Origin: Neorhizobium vignae
GTDB taxonomy: Bacteria; Pseudomonadota; Alphaproteobacteria; Rhizobiales; Rhizobiaceae
Assembly: GCF_000732195.1 (NCBI RefSeq)
Contig: NZ_JNNU01000005.1
Coordinates: 363,152-427,151 of the forward strand
Length of the DNA: 64,000 nucleotides
Direction of reading: 5' to 3'
A model generated the notes under the pieces. That model made no database searches. It had not been told where the DNA came from and saw only the letters and a program-made list of their open reading frames with translations. The position numbers and the translations under genes were made by a program. This document shows, piece by piece, positions 35,044 to 42,653 of this stretch (positions are counted from its first letter, which is position 1; every line of letters begins with the position of its first letter).

Positions 35044-35703
35044 TCACGAAGTTCCGTGACCTGACGCAGACCCCGCCGAAGCCCCACCGTCACCGACACC
35101 GATTGGTCCGCCGTCTTTTCCAGAGCCCGCCGCGACGTCCGCTGGCTCGGGAACCGCCTGTCCAAATTTCTCCAAAACGGGGGGCGGAGGCCCATCTCGC
35201 TTCCAAGCTTCGAAAAGACGATAGGCGTTTTCATTGGCACGCTCCTCGATCATTTTCAGGAAGCGGGCCTTGGCCTCCTCGTACCCGCCCTCGTCCGCAT
35301 CGCGCTCGGCTGCCTCGTCGCGATCGCGGGCGAGCTGGCGCTGTAGGCTGTCGACCTTTTCGAGTGTGCGGACGATCAGCGACATGGCGTCGGTGGCGGC
35401 CTTCACGTCGGCGCGGGCCAGCTTCTGGGCGGCGTCGTCGCCGGTCTCAAGCGCCGCCTCCGCCGAGGTCCGCATCCGCCGGAAGGTCGAGAACTGGTCG
35501 CGCATCTCGACGGTCATCTCGTTCAAAAGCCGCCGCAGTTCCTCGCCGGGCGAGAAGGCGCCCTCGGCCGACTTGATCTCCAGAAGCACGCCGCGCACCG
35601 TGTCCGCAAGCGCCGTATCCTCCATCGCAAGCCCGTCGCCATAGACCGGCGCCTCCGTCCAGAGCCCGAAAAGCGCCGGATCGAACGTCTCGAATTCATC
35701 CAT
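35044..35703 (-). CDS. GTA small terminase-like protein (g1-like)
   Basis: First gene of the GTA structural run, in the place of the RcGTA small terminase g1. From MDEFETFDPALFGLW the 219-residue protein is mostly predicted helical with a central coiled coil (DAMSLIVRTLEKVDSLQRQL, then YEEAKARFLKMIEER), and a Gly/Ser/Ala-rich tail. The frame continues 52 codons upstream through the leader and terminator hairpin, which is not protein-like. Function is inferred from position and helical form. Confidence 0.75.
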   Translation of the reverse strand: MDEFETFDPALFGLWTEAPVYGDGLAMEDTALADTVRGVLLEIKSAEGAFSPGEELRRLLNEMTVEMRDQFSTFRRMRTSAEAALETGDDAAQKLARADVKAATDAMSLIVRTLEKVDSLQRQLARDRDEAAERDADEGGYEEAKARFLKMIEERANENAYRLFEAWKRDGPPPPVLEKFGQAVPEPADVAAGSGKDGGPIGVGDGGASAGSASGHGTS

Positions 35704-35804
35704 CTGGGATATCCCCGGGCAGCAATTGCGGCCAAAATTTCGGCGCAGAAAATCCCGCCGCCCCCGTTTCCGGTCGCCGCGCGTCCCCGCTGCCGATTGT
35801 CGAG

Positions 35805-35836
35805 ATAAAAAGAAGGCCCGGTTTTGAGACCGGGCC
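35805..35836 (-). terminator. Rho-independent terminator upstream of the GTA g1 gene
   Basis: Perfect 8-bp stem GGCCCGGT / ACCGGGCC (35815-35822 with 35829-35836), 6-base loop, followed on the minus strand by TTCTTTTT. It lies between a good promoter and the first GTA gene. Confidence 0.75.
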
Positions 35837-35890
35837 AATTTGACTGGAAGTCTTGCCACCGGCTATCCACCGGCGCAATTCTTCGACTAT
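35806..35890 (-). ncRNA. Candidate small RNA or attenuator leader of the GTA cluster
   Basis: A promoter-to-terminator unit of about 85 bases. Transcription starting near 35890 would pass a duplicated CCACCGGC-type motif (plus 35857-35874) and the segment ACTTCCAGTCAAATTGG before ending at the terminator stem. No ORF with a ribosome site lies in it. It could be a free small RNA or a leader that must be read through for GTA expression. Prediction from signals only. Confidence 0.5.
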
Positions 35891-35896
35891 GCCTAG

Positions 35897-35925
35897 ACCG
35901 TACCAAACAACCGTCACGCCGTCAA
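35897..35925 (-). promoter_or_regulatory. Sigma-70-like promoter upstream of the GTA cluster
   Basis: On the minus strand, -35 TTGACG (plus 35920-35925) and -10 TACGGT (plus 35897-35902) with an exact 17-base spacer. AT-rich sequence (about 35930-35960) lies upstream of the -35 box. Confidence 0.55.
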
Positions 35926-35966
35926 GGACTATTTTCCTAATTAGCAAAAATTAATTTACAGGCGGG

Positions 35967-37427
35967 TCACGTTCCGCAGAAGGTCTGCGTCACCCGTTCC
36001 TCAGGCTTCGGCGGCTGCATGTAGCCCACGAATTCCGGCCGCTCTTCGAAAGGTTTTTCCAGCGCCTCCAGCAACCGTTCGAAGAAGCTGAAATCGCCGT
36101 AGTTGGCGGCCGAAAGGGCCTCCTGGACCTTGTGATTGCGGGGAATGACCGCCGGGTTGACTGCGCGCAGGGCGGCCGCCAGTTCGCCGAACGGCCGTGC
36201 CTCCGTGGTCAACCGTTCGCGCCAGTCGGCGAGCCAGGCCTGCGCCTTGTCGGGATCGGCAAAACAATCCAGAAACGCCTCTTGCCCGCCCTCCGCCGCA
36301 TCGGCAAGCCGCCGGAAAGCCAGCGTGAAATCCGCCTGCCCCTCGTGCATGGCTGCCAGCAGCGCCTGGATCAGGTCTCCATCGCCGTCAGCCTCGGTCG
36401 CAAGGCCGATCTTTGCCCGGAAAACGCCGATCCACTCTTTCTGGAACCGCTCGCCGAACGCTTTCAGCACGGCATTTGCCGCTTCCACGGCCTTCTCCTC
36501 GTCGGCGTCCAGCAGCGGCAGCAGGCATTCCGCCAGCCGCGCGATGTTCCACTGGCCGATGCCCGGCTGGTTGCGATAGGCATAACGGCCGCCCTGGTCG
36601 ATCGACGAAAACACCTTCATCGGGTCGTATTCGTCGAGGAAGGCGCAAGGCCCGAAGTCGATCGTCTCGCCCGAAATCGTCATGTTGTCGGTGTTCATCA
36701 CCCCGTGAATGAAACCGATGCCCAGCCAGCGGGCGATCAGATCCGCCTGCCGCGCCGCTACGCCCTGCAGCAGCGCCAGATAGGGGTTTTCCGCGATTTT
36801 AAGCTCCGGATAGTGCCGCTCGATGACGTAGTCGGCGAGCAGTTTGATCCCCTCATTGTCGCCGCGGGCGGCAAGGAACTGGAAGGTGCCGATCCGCACG
36901 TGGCTTGCCGCGACGCGCACGAACACCGCGCCCTGCTCCACCGTTTCGCGATAGACCTGTTCGCCGGTCGCGACAGCCGCAAGCGCCCGTGTCGCCGGCA
37001 CGCCGAGCGCGTTCATCGCCTCGGACACGATGTATTCGCGTAAAACCGGTCCCAAAGCCGCGCGTCCGTCGCCCCTGCGGGAATAGGGCGTCGGCCCGGC
37101 GCCCTTCAGCTGGATGTCCCGGCGTTTGCCGTTGCGGTCGACGACTTCGCCCAGCAATATCGCCCGCCCGTCACCGAGCTGCGGCACGAAATTGCCGAAC
37201 TGGTGCCCGGCATAGGCCATGGCGATCGGCATGGCGCCGGGCGGTACGACATTGCCGGCAAGAATCGCCGCCAGCCGGCCGGGATCGGAGAAATCCGCCT
37301 CGACGCCCAGTTCCTGTGCCAGCGACCCGTTGAATTTCAGGAGCTTCGGCCCCTCCACCGGCTCGGGATAGACGGAGGCGAAAAACCTGTCCGGCAGGCG
37401 GGCATAGGAATTGTCGAACTGGAACAC
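35967..37427 (-). CDS. selO: Protein AMPylase SelO (YdiU family)
   Basis: Pseudokinase-fold enzyme that transfers AMP from ATP to Ser/Thr/Tyr residues of target proteins, linked to redox stress. The 486-residue protein has all landmark motifs: MAYAGHQFGNFVPQLGDG, IQLKGAGPTPYSRRGDGRA (nucleotide-binding basic loop), LREYIVSEAMNALGVPATR and HGVMNTDNMTISGETIDFG (metal and catalytic residues). The C-terminus ends with the CGT motif (QTFCGT), including the conserved Cys. It is separated from the GTA leader by AT-rich sequence and is not part of the cluster. Confidence 0.96.
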   Translation of the reverse strand: MFQFDNSYARLPDRFFASVYPEPVEGPKLLKFNGSLAQELGVEADFSDPGRLAAILAGNVVPPGAMPIAMAYAGHQFGNFVPQLGDGRAILLGEVVDRNGKRRDIQLKGAGPTPYSRRGDGRAALGPVLREYIVSEAMNALGVPATRALAAVATGEQVYRETVEQGAVFVRVAASHVRIGTFQFLAARGDNEGIKLLADYVIERHYPELKIAENPYLALLQGVAARQADLIARWLGIGFIHGVMNTDNMTISGETIDFGPCAFLDEYDPMKVFSSIDQGGRYAYRNQPGIGQWNIARLAECLLPLLDADEEKAVEAANAVLKAFGERFQKEWIGVFRAKIGLATEADGDGDLIQALLAAMHEGQADFTLAFRRLADAAEGGQEAFLDCFADPDKAQAWLADWRERLTTEARPFGELAAALRAVNPAVIPRNHKVQEALSAANYGDFSFFERLLEALEKPFEERPEFVGYMQPPKPEERVTQTFCGT

Positions 37428-37525
37428 GGGAAGGACTCCTTTGGCGGCCGGGATGCGGCGACCTTTTCTTCAAATATGGGAAATCCGTCCCGCCGAACAA
37501 GCGAAATGCGCTTTTGTTGCGCCGC

Positions 37526-38914
37526 TCAAGGCTTCGCCAGTCGCACCCCGAAACCGAGGAGGAAGGTCAGCAGGGCTCCCGCCGCCGCAGTCCCGTAGAG
37601 CCACAGCGCCGGCCCGCTGGCCTCGCCGTTCTCCAGCGCCGAAACCAGGCCGGTCGCACTTGCGATCATCCCGGCGATCCCCGCGCCGATCGCGTAACCG
37701 GCGGTCGAAATCGTCGGCAGCAAGGCACTTGCGAGATCGCGCTCCTGCCTTGCTGCCGCTTCCATCGCCGCCTGGTTGACGCTTGCCCAGGCGACGCCGA
37801 AACCCGTACCGATTGCCACCTGGCCCGCCAGCAGCAGCACCAGCGACCCGCTCGCGAACGCGGCGGCGAGGCCAAGGAAACCGGCCAGTTGAAACAATGC
37901 GCCTGCGCGCATCCACCGATGCCGCGGCCCAAGCGCAGTAATCCTGCTCGCGACCACTGCGACCGCACTCCAGGAGAGCGCCATGGTCACCACCAGATAA
38001 CCGACCACGGACGGCCGGAAACCGAAGACGGCATCGATCATCAGCGCCAGGTAAACACTGCCGACCGAGTGGCTCGCCGACATCAGGAACAGCACCCAGA
38101 ACCCGTGGCCGAGAACCGAACCCAGCCGGAAGGCGCCTTCGGGAAACAGTTTTGGCCCGATCCGCCCGTCTAGCTTCAGCGCCGGCAGGAACAGTCCCGC
38201 GCCCGCTACAACCGCCACCGCCTGCATCGCCCCTCCGGTCACCACCGACGACAGCGACAGGACGAAGGAGGCCGCAAGGCAGAGCGAAATGGTAGCGACG
38301 GACAGCGGTACCGGCGCCGCCTCGGTCACCCTTATCCTCGCGGTCAGCGCAAAACCGGCCAGCAGCGCCACGAAGGGCGAGACGGCCAGGAACGACGCCC
38401 GCCAGGAATAGGCCTCGGTCAGCAGCCCGCCTGCCAGCGGCCCGGCAATCGCCGCCACCGCCCAGACGATCGCCTCCACCGCAAACACCTTGGCGATCAG
38501 CGCGGAGGGAAAATTGGCGGGGATGAGGCTGTAGCAGATCGCCACGATCAGCCCGTCGGCAATGCCCTGCAGCAGGCGCCCTGCCATGATCCAGGAAAAG
38601 GCCGGCGCCGACAGCGCCAGCAGCCCGCCGGCCGCAAAGACCAGCGCCGAAAGGACGAGGATGAAGCGCGCGCCGAACCGGTCGCGCATCGCGGCAGCCC
38701 CGGTGCCGCCGGCGATCGAGCCCAGGAAATAGAGCGTATAGGCCCAGCTGAAATAGGCCGTGCCGCCGATCTCCTTCGCCGCCGGCGGCAGTGCTGCGAC
38801 GATGGCGAACTGGTTGAAGGCATGCAGCCCGATCCCGGCAGAGATCAGCGCCAGCATCGCCCCCTCGCGGCCTTTGAGAAGCCTCGACCAACCCACATCA
38901 ATGTCCTGCAACAC
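37526..38914 (-). CDS. MFS transporter, probable drug or metabolite exporter
   Basis: Inner membrane transporter (462 residues) with 12 to 14 hydrophobic segments. MRDRFGARFILVLSALVFAAGG is the conserved loop between segments 2 and 3, and SLIPANFPSALIAKVFAVEA and AAIAGPLAGGLLTEAYSWR resemble motifs of the DHA2-like drug exporters. A MerR-type operator with a 19-base promoter spacer lies just upstream, suggesting induction by redox-active compounds. Substrate not predictable. Confidence 0.9.
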   Translation of the reverse strand: MLQDIDVGWSRLLKGREGAMLALISAGIGLHAFNQFAIVAALPPAAKEIGGTAYFSWAYTLYFLGSIAGGTGAAAMRDRFGARFILVLSALVFAAGGLLALSAPAFSWIMAGRLLQGIADGLIVAICYSLIPANFPSALIAKVFAVEAIVWAVAAIAGPLAGGLLTEAYSWRASFLAVSPFVALLAGFALTARIRVTEAAPVPLSVATISLCLAASFVLSLSSVVTGGAMQAVAVVAGAGLFLPALKLDGRIGPKLFPEGAFRLGSVLGHGFWVLFLMSASHSVGSVYLALMIDAVFGFRPSVVGYLVVTMALSWSAVAVVASRITALGPRHRWMRAGALFQLAGFLGLAAAFASGSLVLLLAGQVAIGTGFGVAWASVNQAAMEAAARQERDLASALLPTISTAGYAIGAGIAGMIASATGLVSALENGEASGPALWLYGTAAAGALLTFLLGFGVRLAKP

Positions 38915-38947
38915 GCCTGCCTCTTATCCGGTTTTTCAGTCCCAGGC

Positions 38948-38978
38948 ACGCTACAACCTCAACCACGATTGAGGTCAA
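38948..38978 (-). promoter_or_regulatory. SoxR/MerR-type operator-promoter of the MFS gene
   Basis: On the minus strand, -35 TTGACC (plus 38973-38978) and -10 TAGCGT (plus 38948-38953) are 19 bases apart, the long spacer typical of MerR-family promoters. Between them ACCTCAA (38956-38962) and TTGAGGT (38969-38975) form a perfect inverted repeat close to the SoxR box. No soxR gene lies nearby. Confidence 0.65.
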
Positions 38979-39120
38979 GGGAAAAGCCAAAAATTAAAAT
39001 CATGCGATTTCAATATCTTAAGGCGTAATTGCAGATTTTTTCCGATGTTGTATTTTAGCTACAGCTTTCAAAGCAAATCGCCCTATTTGCGTTTTCACCA
39101 ACAATCGGAGGAAAATATCC

Positions 39121-39750
39121 ATGAAGGCTCTTTTCATTCTTGCAGCGTCGGCCGCCATGACCGCCTCTTCCGTTGCTTATGCAGCCGACGCCGTCGAACA
39201 AATCCCGCAAGCGCCGCAAGCCGTCGAAATGCCTGCGGTGTTCACCTGGAACGGCCCCTATATCGGTGCCCATACGGGATATGCCTGGGGCGACGGTGAT
39301 GCCGCCGGGGGCGGTTCGGACGATTTCGACAGCTGGAGGCTTGGCGGCTTCGTCGGCTATAACTGGCAGTTCTCCAGTGGTTTCGTGGCCGGTATCGAAG
39401 GTGACGTCAATTATGACTGGAACGAAAACAGCTATGCCGGCGGCGTCGACATCGACACCGGGTTCTCCGGTTCGGTTCGCGGCCGTGTCGGTTATGCCAT
39501 GGACCGGGCACTGATCTTCGCGGCAGCCGGCTGGACGGCCACCACGGCCCATATCGACGGCGGCGGTTTTGACGACGACGACATGCTCAACGGCTGGACG
39601 GTCGGCGCCGGTGTCGATTACGCCTTCACGGACAATGTCTTCGGCCGCCTCGAATACCGCTACAACGACTACGGCAACGGCAGCCTCGCAGGCGCCGATT
39701 TCGACTTCAGCCAGCACGTGATCAACGTCGGCATCGGCGTGAAGTTCTAG
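39121..39750 (+). CDS. Outer membrane beta-barrel protein (Omp25/RopB-like)
   Basis: Small outer membrane protein (209 residues). The signal peptide MKALFILAASAAMTASSVAYA is clear, followed by the FTWNGPYIGAHTGYAWGDGD start of an 8-strand barrel of the Omp25/Omp31 family. Alternating strands such as WRLGGFVGYNWQF and FGRLEYRYNDYGNG lead to the terminal aromatic VINVGIGVKF expected for BAM assembly. GGAGGAAAAT upstream is the ribosome site. A 14-bp hairpin follows. Confidence 0.93.
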   Translation: MKALFILAASAAMTASSVAYAADAVEQIPQAPQAVEMPAVFTWNGPYIGAHTGYAWGDGDAAGGGSDDFDSWRLGGFVGYNWQFSSGFVAGIEGDVNYDWNENSYAGGVDIDTGFSGSVRGRVGYAMDRALIFAAAGWTATTAHIDGGGFDDDDMLNGWTVGAGVDYAFTDNVFGRLEYRYNDYGNGSLAGADFDFSQHVINVGIGVKF

Positions 39751-39773
39751 GCCGCGACTTCGGGATACGTCTC

Positions 39774-39804
39774 AATGCTCCACCTTGCGACAAGGTGGAG
39801 CATT
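39774..39804 (+). terminator. Hairpin terminator after the Omp gene
   Basis: A perfect 14-bp stem AATGCTCCACCTTG / CAAGGTGGAGCATT with a 3-base loop follows the stop codon by 23 bases and is followed by CTCTCG. It lies between converging genes and may serve both. Confidence 0.65.
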
Positions 39805-39827
39805 CTCTCGAGGCGCGGCCCGCTTCC

Positions 39828-40958
39828 TCAGGGACGTGTCAGCACCTTGAAGGCAATGAACTGCGTCTTCTGTTCCTTTGAAAAGTTGTTGTCGGAGGCG
39901 AAGATCAGCAGGTCGCTGCCATCGGTGCCCCTGGCGAAGGTGACGGCCTCGATATTGTCCGGCTGCAGGCCGATCGCCCGCATGTCGAGGATCTGGGCCT
40001 TGCGCACCGGCACGATGGCCGCCGCGGTATCGGCGAGCGAAGGGATGGCCGAGACATCGGTTGCGCCCTCGGTATCGATCATGAACACCTTGATCGAACT
40101 GCCGAACCCCTGAGCAAAGCCGCGCTCGACCACCAGCAGGCGGTGGTCGTCCAGGCTTACAATTTCCGAGGCGCCGTTGTCGTTATAGCCCTTGTCCACG
40201 GTCGGCGCCTGGGGAATCGGCGCGATCGGATAGACATATTCGGCCTTCGGCCTGCCGGTCGTCGCGTCGTAGCGGATCATGCGGGCAAGCGTTCCGCGGG
40301 TGAGCCCGGAGATCGGGCCGTCCTGGAAGAGCGCCGATTCGACCTCCACCATCAAATCTCCGCCGGACAGCGTGGCGAGCCCCTCGAAGGCGAGGTTGTC
40401 GCGGACGCCGGCGGACTTGTCGGCGGTCGGCATAAAAGCCTTGGGAAGCTCGAACTCGCGTACGAAGGCGCCATCCGGGCCGGCGACGCGCACGAACGGC
40501 GGCAGGAGTTGCTTCACGTCGCCCTCGCTCGACCAGTAGATGCCGTCCTTGCCGAGGCGGATCGATTCCGGATCGACGCTCTTGGCCGCGAAAGCCTCGC
40601 CGTTTTTGTCCTTCAGGGTGACGGTCCTCACCACTTTCACATCGGTGATGCCGGCGGCGCTCGCTTCGATCGAAAGCTCGTAGAACCGGGCGGGCGCCCG
40701 TTCGGAACGGTCGTCGGAAATGGCGATGTAGCGGCCGGTCGCCGGATCGTAATCAAGACCGGACAGGCCACCGAACTCGACGCCGTTAAACAGCGTGCCG
40801 GTCGGGATGGTATATTCGCCCACGAAGGACAGGCCGATGGCCGCCTTGCAATCACCGAATGGGCAAGGCGTTGCGACCGTCACGCCGGGCTCGGCGGCCT
40901 GGGCTGCGGGTGCGAAGAGGATGGCGAGGGCAACGGTCGAAAACAGCGCTTTGAGCAT
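39828..40958 (-). CDS. Secreted esterase-like/phytase-family protein
   Basis: Exported protein (376 residues from MLKALFSTVALAILF) with a signal peptide ending near AQAAEP. The motifs GVEFGGLSGLDYDPATGRYIAI and DPESIRLGKDGIYWSSEGD match the 'esterase-like activity of phytase' beta-propeller family (PF13449), and ASEIVSLDDHRLLVVERGF is another family segment. The true substrate is unknown. A 9-bp hairpin GAGGCGGGT / ACCCGCCTC (40977-41005) lies just upstream of the start. Confidence 0.85.
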   Translation of the reverse strand: MLKALFSTVALAILFAPAAQAAEPGVTVATPCPFGDCKAAIGLSFVGEYTIPTGTLFNGVEFGGLSGLDYDPATGRYIAISDDRSERAPARFYELSIEASAAGITDVKVVRTVTLKDKNGEAFAAKSVDPESIRLGKDGIYWSSEGDVKQLLPPFVRVAGPDGAFVREFELPKAFMPTADKSAGVRDNLAFEGLATLSGGDLMVEVESALFQDGPISGLTRGTLARMIRYDATTGRPKAEYVYPIAPIPQAPTVDKGYNDNGASEIVSLDDHRLLVVERGFAQGFGSSIKVFMIDTEGATDVSAIPSLADTAAAIVPVRKAQILDMRAIGLQPDNIEAVTFARGTDGSDLLIFASDNNFSKEQKTQFIAFKVLTRP

Positions 40959-41158
40959 GGGGAGGTCCGGCAATTCGAGGCGGGTGAAAAACGAAGACCC
41001 GCCTCATGAATGGAGGCCGGTCCCGCAGGCTACCTCTTCTTTGCACGCGCATTTTGCGGACGTGTAACGCGCGGCCGTCAGAATGTTGAATTTTTCATGA
41101 CGGGCGGTGTGGAATGGTTGGTTGGGTCACGGTTTGGCCGTGGCCTGCCCGGCGAGGC

Positions 41159-41515
41159 TTAGCTCGGAAAAAGCTCGTTGCAGCGCCGAGCGAAATTGGC
41201 GACGAGGCTCGCATCCTTTTTGGCCAGAAGAGACAGCTTGGTGACATGCTCCTGCATGTAGCCACGGGCCTCCTCCTTCGTTCGGCCGAGCTTCTCAAAC
41301 TCGGATTCAGCTCGTCGCGACAGATCATCGAATTTCGATTTATACCCGACAGCCCGGGCTGTTTCGCCCGATTGGCCGTATGCCTCGGCCAGGATCACAA
41401 AGATTGCTCCACACTGGAACGGATAGTCGCTATGCTTAGGGCTTTCCTGCATCTGAGCCTGGCCAAGCGTGCTCACGGCAACGAAGATCAGCGGCGATAG
41501 AATGGCTCTGGCCAC
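41159..41515 (-). CDS. Hypothetical secreted protein
   Basis: A 118-residue protein with a signal-peptide-like start (MARAILSPLIFVAVSTLGQA, probable cleavage there). The mature part is helical with charged segments (FDDLSRRAESEFEKLG, EEARGYMQEHVTKL) and two cysteines (FQCGAI and ARRCNEL). No family recognised. It overlaps nothing on the plus strand except an upstream tail of the small membrane-protein frame. Confidence 0.65.
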   Translation of the reverse strand: MARAILSPLIFVAVSTLGQAQMQESPKHSDYPFQCGAIFVILAEAYGQSGETARAVGYKSKFDDLSRRAESEFEKLGRTKEEARGYMQEHVTKLSLLAKKDASLVANFARRCNELFPS

Positions 41516-41621
41516 ATCAATTGTCCTCAGTTGCGGTCAGGACCCGACACTACCCCTGGCGAAAGGAGAAGCCCGATCTTACATCGGGGAAAGAAGGTAC
41601 TCGCGAAAGTTGATCTTGGCC

Positions 41622-41834
41622 ATGACGCAGGAAAAACGAAGACTTGCCGGAAGGCTGCTCTGGCTGTTGGAAATCGTCTGGACTGTTTCGATCATGTCCA
41701 TGGCGACCGCCGTTGGGGCCCATTTCGGCTGGCAGAACCACGGACTTGACGGCGCGCTCGCGCTTGGATTTGTCGGCCTTGTCGCCGGCATGTTCCTTAG
41801 CTCACCATTATTTCTCCTGCAGGTGTTGAATTGA
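41622..41834 (+). CDS. Small two-helix membrane protein
   Basis: A 70-residue protein from MTQEKRRLAGRLLWLLEI with two hydrophobic stretches (about residues 14-32 and 42-66) and a basic start. The ribosome site is weak. The frame is open back to 41469 but overlaps the divergent secreted-protein gene there. Function unknown. Confidence 0.5.
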   Translation: MTQEKRRLAGRLLWLLEIVWTVSIMSMATAVGAHFGWQNHGLDGALALGFVGLVAGMFLSSPLFLLQVLN

Positions 41835-41912
41835 GGTCCTTGCGAAGCTGATCTGCGATGGTTGCGCGAAGGTTTTCAACGCGATGGGCGCGATCGGCCA
41901 GACAACTTCCCC

Positions 41913-42113
41913 TCAGACCGCCGCCCGCTCCGGCGAATACCCCGCCTCCCGGATCGCCTCTTCGGCCTTCGCCGCATCGCCCTCAATCACCACCCTCTTG
42001 GCCGTCAGGTCGATCGCCACCGCCGCACCCGGCAGGGCTTCCGCCAGCGCGCCGCGGACGGTCTTTTCGCAATGGCCGCAGGTCATGTCCGGCACGGTAA
42101 AAATCGCAGTCAT
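41913..42113 (-). CDS. copZ: Copper chaperone, heavy-metal-associated domain
   Basis: A 66-residue single HMA domain starting MTAIFTVPDMTCGHCEK; the MTCGHC motif carries the metal-binding cysteine pair. It should hand Cu(I) to the CopA ATPase. The frame is open 24 codons upstream across its operator, but the start at 42113 (after AGGAGAT) is clear. It has its own CueR-type promoter. Confidence 0.92.
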   Translation of the reverse strand: MTAIFTVPDMTCGHCEKTVRGALAEALPGAAVAIDLTAKRVVIEGDAAKAEEAIREAGYSPERAAV

Positions 42114-42138
42114 CGGAATCTCCTTGTTCGACAGGTTT

Positions 42139-42169
42139 GTTGTGCAGCTTCCCACGGAGGGAAGGTCAA
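42139..42169 (-). promoter_or_regulatory. CueR-type operator-promoter of copZ
   Basis: On the minus strand -35 TTGACC (plus 42164-42169) and -10 CACAAC (plus 42139-42144) are 19 bases apart; between them lies the inverted repeat CTTCCC...GGGAAG (42148-42164). It matches the site before copA. Confidence 0.75.
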
Positions 42170-42221
42170 GGGGTGTGGCAGGCATGTCAGGCGGATGAGG
42201 AGCATTTCCAGCGCAAAATTT

Positions 42222-42653
42222 TCAGGCACGAATTTTCTTCCCCACGACCCCATCCCCCACCGCCCCATCCCCCGCCAGATCGTCAAGGATCGGGCAGTTG
42301 GGGCGGTTGTCGCCGCCGCAGCAGTTGGCAAGGTGTTTCAGCGTTTTCACCATGCCCTGCATCTCGGCGATGCGTCGTTCGAGATCGCCGATGTGGGTAG
42401 TCGCCACCTCCTTGACGGCCGAGCTTTCGCGGCTCTTGTCCTGCCAGAGTTTCAGAAGCGTCTCGGTTTCCTCCAGCGAAAAGCCGAGATTGCGGGCGCG
42501 CTTGATGAAGCGCAGGATATGCACTTCCTCCTGGCCATAGACCCTGTAATTGTTGCCGGTGCGGCCCATCGGGCGGATCAGGCCGATCTCCTCGTAATAA
42601 CGGATCATCTTGGCCGAAACGCCGGACGCGCTGGAGGCTTCGCCGATATTCAT
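42222..42653 (-). CDS. cueR: Copper-responsive MerR-family regulator CueR/HmrR
   Basis: Transcriptional activator of copper efflux (143 residues), known as HmrR in rhizobia. The N-terminal helix-turn-helix [20 protein letters not shown] is followed by the dimerization helix (about residues 80-110) and the metal-binding loop [16 protein letters not shown], with Cys residues spaced as in CueR. It should act on the matching CTTCCC operators before copA and copZ. The start overlaps the copA stop by four bases, so it is cotranscribed with copA and autoregulated. Confidence 0.94.
   Translation of the reverse strand: MNIGEASSASGVSAKMIRYYEEIGLIRPMGRTGNNYRVYGQEEVHILRFIKRARNLGFSLEETETLLKLWQDKSRESSAVKEVATTHIGDLERRIAEMQGMVKTLKHLANCCGGDNRPNCPILDDLAGDGAVGDGVVGKKIRA

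Noticed and set aside
16983..35859. Prophage
   Set aside because: No integrase, excisionase, repressor, replication genes or att repeats were seen, and the gene order is that of RcGTA.
37340..37370. PEPVEG peptide in SelO as a repeat insertion
   Set aside because: The PEPVEG string is a known repeat-derived peptide in alphaproteobacteria, but here it aligns with the normal SelO N-terminal length, so no insertion is needed.
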